Positions 62,755-64,000 of a DNA stretch of 64,000 nucleotides are shown here, in pieces. Both the position numbers and the translations under genes were made by a program. Source of the DNA: Phycisphaerales bacterium (GTDB lineage Bacteria; Planctomycetota; Phycisphaerae; Phycisphaerales; UBA1924). The DNA lies in NCBI GenBank assembly GCA_029260345.1, contig JAJDDK010000006.1, positions 434,001-498,000 of the forward strand, written 5' to 3'. The notes beneath the pieces are model-generated. The model worked only from the letters and a program-made list of their open reading frames with translations. It was not told the origin of the DNA and searched no databases. Each line of letters starts with the position of its first letter. Position 1 is the first letter of the stretch.

Positions 62755-63816
62755 TCAGCCGCCGGCTTCGACGGAGAGTTCCTTCTTGTGCACATGGGCG
62801 CCCTTGGGCGCTACGGCGCGCGGTCCGAGCTTGCCCTTGTACTTGGCCATGTACTCGTCGTAAATCCACTTGTAGGTTTTTTCCATACCGTCGCGGAGAC
62901 GAATGGAAGGGGCCCAGCCGAGGCGCTCCTGAATCATCGTGTTGTCGCTGTTACGCCCATTGACGCCTTTCGGGGCGTCGAGGTTGTAGTTGCGCTTCAG
63001 CTTGATGCCGGCGATTTCCTCGACGATGTCCACAAGCTGGTTGATCGTGACAAGTTCATCGGAACCGAGATTCAGCGGCTCAAGACAGTCGCTGTGCAGG
63101 ATCATCTGCGAGCCTTTGAGGCAGTCGTCGATGTACATGAAGGAACGGGTTTGCTTTCCGTCGCCCCAGATTTCGATCGTGTGATCGCCGGAGAGCTTGG
63201 CTTCGATGAGCTTGCGGCACATCGCGGCAGGAGCCTTTTCGCGGCCGCCTTCCCACGTTCCAAGCGGGCCGTACACGTTGTGGAAACGAGCCACGCGCGT
63301 GTGCAGGTTGAAGTCTTCACGGAAGTGGCGGCACATGCGCTCGGAGAAAAGCTTCTCCCAGCCGTAGCCGTCCTCGGGCTGCGCGGGGTACGCGTCAGCT
63401 TCCTTCAGTGCGACGACGTCTTCACTCGTCTGCTTGTCGGCGTTGTAAACGCACGCGGACGAGGAATAGAAGTACTTGCCCACGCCGGCGTCTCGGGCCG
63501 CCATCAGCATATGCGTGTTGATCAGCACCGAGAGCATGCACTCGGCCTTGTGCGTTTCGATGAAGCCCATGCCGCCCATGTCGGCGGCGAGCTGATAGAT
63601 CTCACCGGCGCCTTTGCATGCCTTGTGGCAATTGCCGAGGTCCATGAGGTCCATCTGCAGGTTTTCGACACCATCGAGACATTGGTACCACTCATTGAAT
63701 GGTTTGATGTCCACGGAACGGATGCGGGTGTATCCCTGATCGCGCAGGTTTGCGACGAGGTGTCCACCGATAAAACCGCCGCCACCAGCGACGACGACGA
63801 GTTGGTCCTTGCTCAT
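62755..63816 (-). CDS. NAD-dependent epimerase, GDP-mannose 3,5-epimerase-like
   Basis: 353 residues from ATG 63816, with GAGAGGAAGC just upstream. Extended SDR: VAGGGGFIGGHLVANL for NAD, catalytic pair in SSSACVY and YGWEK. AADMGGMGFIETHKAECMLSVL and HNVYGPLGTWEGGREKAPAA are strongly reminiscent of plant GDP-mannose 3,5-epimerase, which makes GDP-L-galactose. The gene starts the minus-strand glycan run, so it probably supplies an unusual sugar nucleotide for the surface polymer. Exact substrate is inferred. Confidence 0.88.
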   Translation of the reverse strand: MSKDQLVVVAGGGGFIGGHLVANLRDQGYTRIRSVDIKPFNEWYQCLDGVENLQMDLMDLGNCHKACKGAGEIYQLAADMGGMGFIETHKAECMLSVLINTHMLMAARDAGVGKYFYSSSACVYNADKQTSEDVVALKEADAYPAQPEDGYGWEKLFSERMCRHFREDFNLHTRVARFHNVYGPLGTWEGGREKAPAAMCRKLIEAKLSGDHTIEIWGDGKQTRSFMYIDDCLKGSQMILHSDCLEPLNLGSDELVTINQLVDIVEEIAGIKLKRNYNLDAPKGVNGRNSDNTMIQERLGWAPSIRLRDGMEKTYKWIYDEYMAKYKGKLGPRAVAPKGAHVHKKELSVEAGG

Positions 63817-64000
63817 GCTTCCTCTCTCCATCAACAAGCGAGATCAGCGCTTCGATACGCGATTCTGCGGCCTTCATCGACCGCTCGCGGGCGAGTCTAC
63901 ACCCCTGTGGGCCGAAGCGGCGTCGAGTCGCCGTCGCGCCGGCGCCTTCAGGCGAATGCTCCGCAGCCGCCCTGAGACGTCCGAAAATGTGAGTTCCCAT

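Noticed and set aside
63838-64000. Minus-strand open frame at the right end of the window
   Set aside because: Arginine-rich, overlaps the epimerase gene in another frame and has no ribosome site; I see nothing else in this end piece.

Overview
The window looks like a chromosomal segment of a planctomycete-type bacterium, probably close to the class Phycisphaerae. This is inferred from high GC, the C-terminal dockerin-like motif DxNxDGxVNGADLAxLLxxWG on six secreted proteins, large FG-GAP/VCBS proteins with an ASPIC/UnbV module, prepilin-like proteins with long variable tails, and dispersed palindromic repeats whose translations (SPERKRG, GRDARPT) I remember from planctomycete genomes. Nothing here fixes the species.

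Left half (1-41.8 kb), mostly housekeeping. In order: a 56-residue YtjA-like membrane protein, a secreted M28 peptidase lipoprotein, murD carrying an in-frame repeat insertion, recA with a strong terminator, tRNA-Leu(CAG), two paralogous prepilin-like genes flanking a tiny membrane protein, an RNase HII-like protein coupled to ribD, and a Gld-type ABC transporter operon (ATPase, permease, GldG-like, DUF4340). Then come a PAS-GAF-receiver protein, prmC, a glycosyltransferase, lipB and a lipoprotein SppA. A reduced division/cell-wall cluster follows (rsmH, a LysM protein, an FtsL-like protein, ftsI). After it are a sigma-54 two-component pair, a TauE/SafE exporter, a PfkB-family kinase, a 3D-domain protein, a DUF58 protein, a TPR-YggX fusion, pyrD coupled to a small zincin, and a large SppA.

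Right half (37.6-63.8 kb), mostly cell-surface functions. A sulfotransferase, a flippase and a multi-membrane-span polymerase candidate lie on the minus strand. They are followed by a tightly coupled plus-strand run of six secreted dockerin-bearing proteins (42.2-51.6 kb): five FG-GAP/VCBS proteins in an apparent A-B-A-B-B order, then one likely beta-helix protein. A second glycan block (51.7-63.8 kb) holds two sulfotransferases, three glycosyltransferase genes (one fused to a CDP-alcohol phosphotransferase), a GpsA-like dehydrogenase, a LicC-like nucleotidyltransferase, three methyltransferases, a WcaF-like acetyltransferase and a GDP-mannose 3,5-epimerase-like enzyme. Together these suggest a sulfated, methylated and acetylated surface polysaccharide, possibly with a CDP-activated polyol-phosphate substituent, next to a family of dockerin-tagged surface proteins. 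That link is inference from gene order.

The most unusual features are the six-gene dockerin/FG-GAP run, the GT4-CDP-alcohol phosphotransferase fusion with its two opposing partner genes, the repeat inserted inside murD, the TPR-YggX fusion and the RNase HII-like protein.
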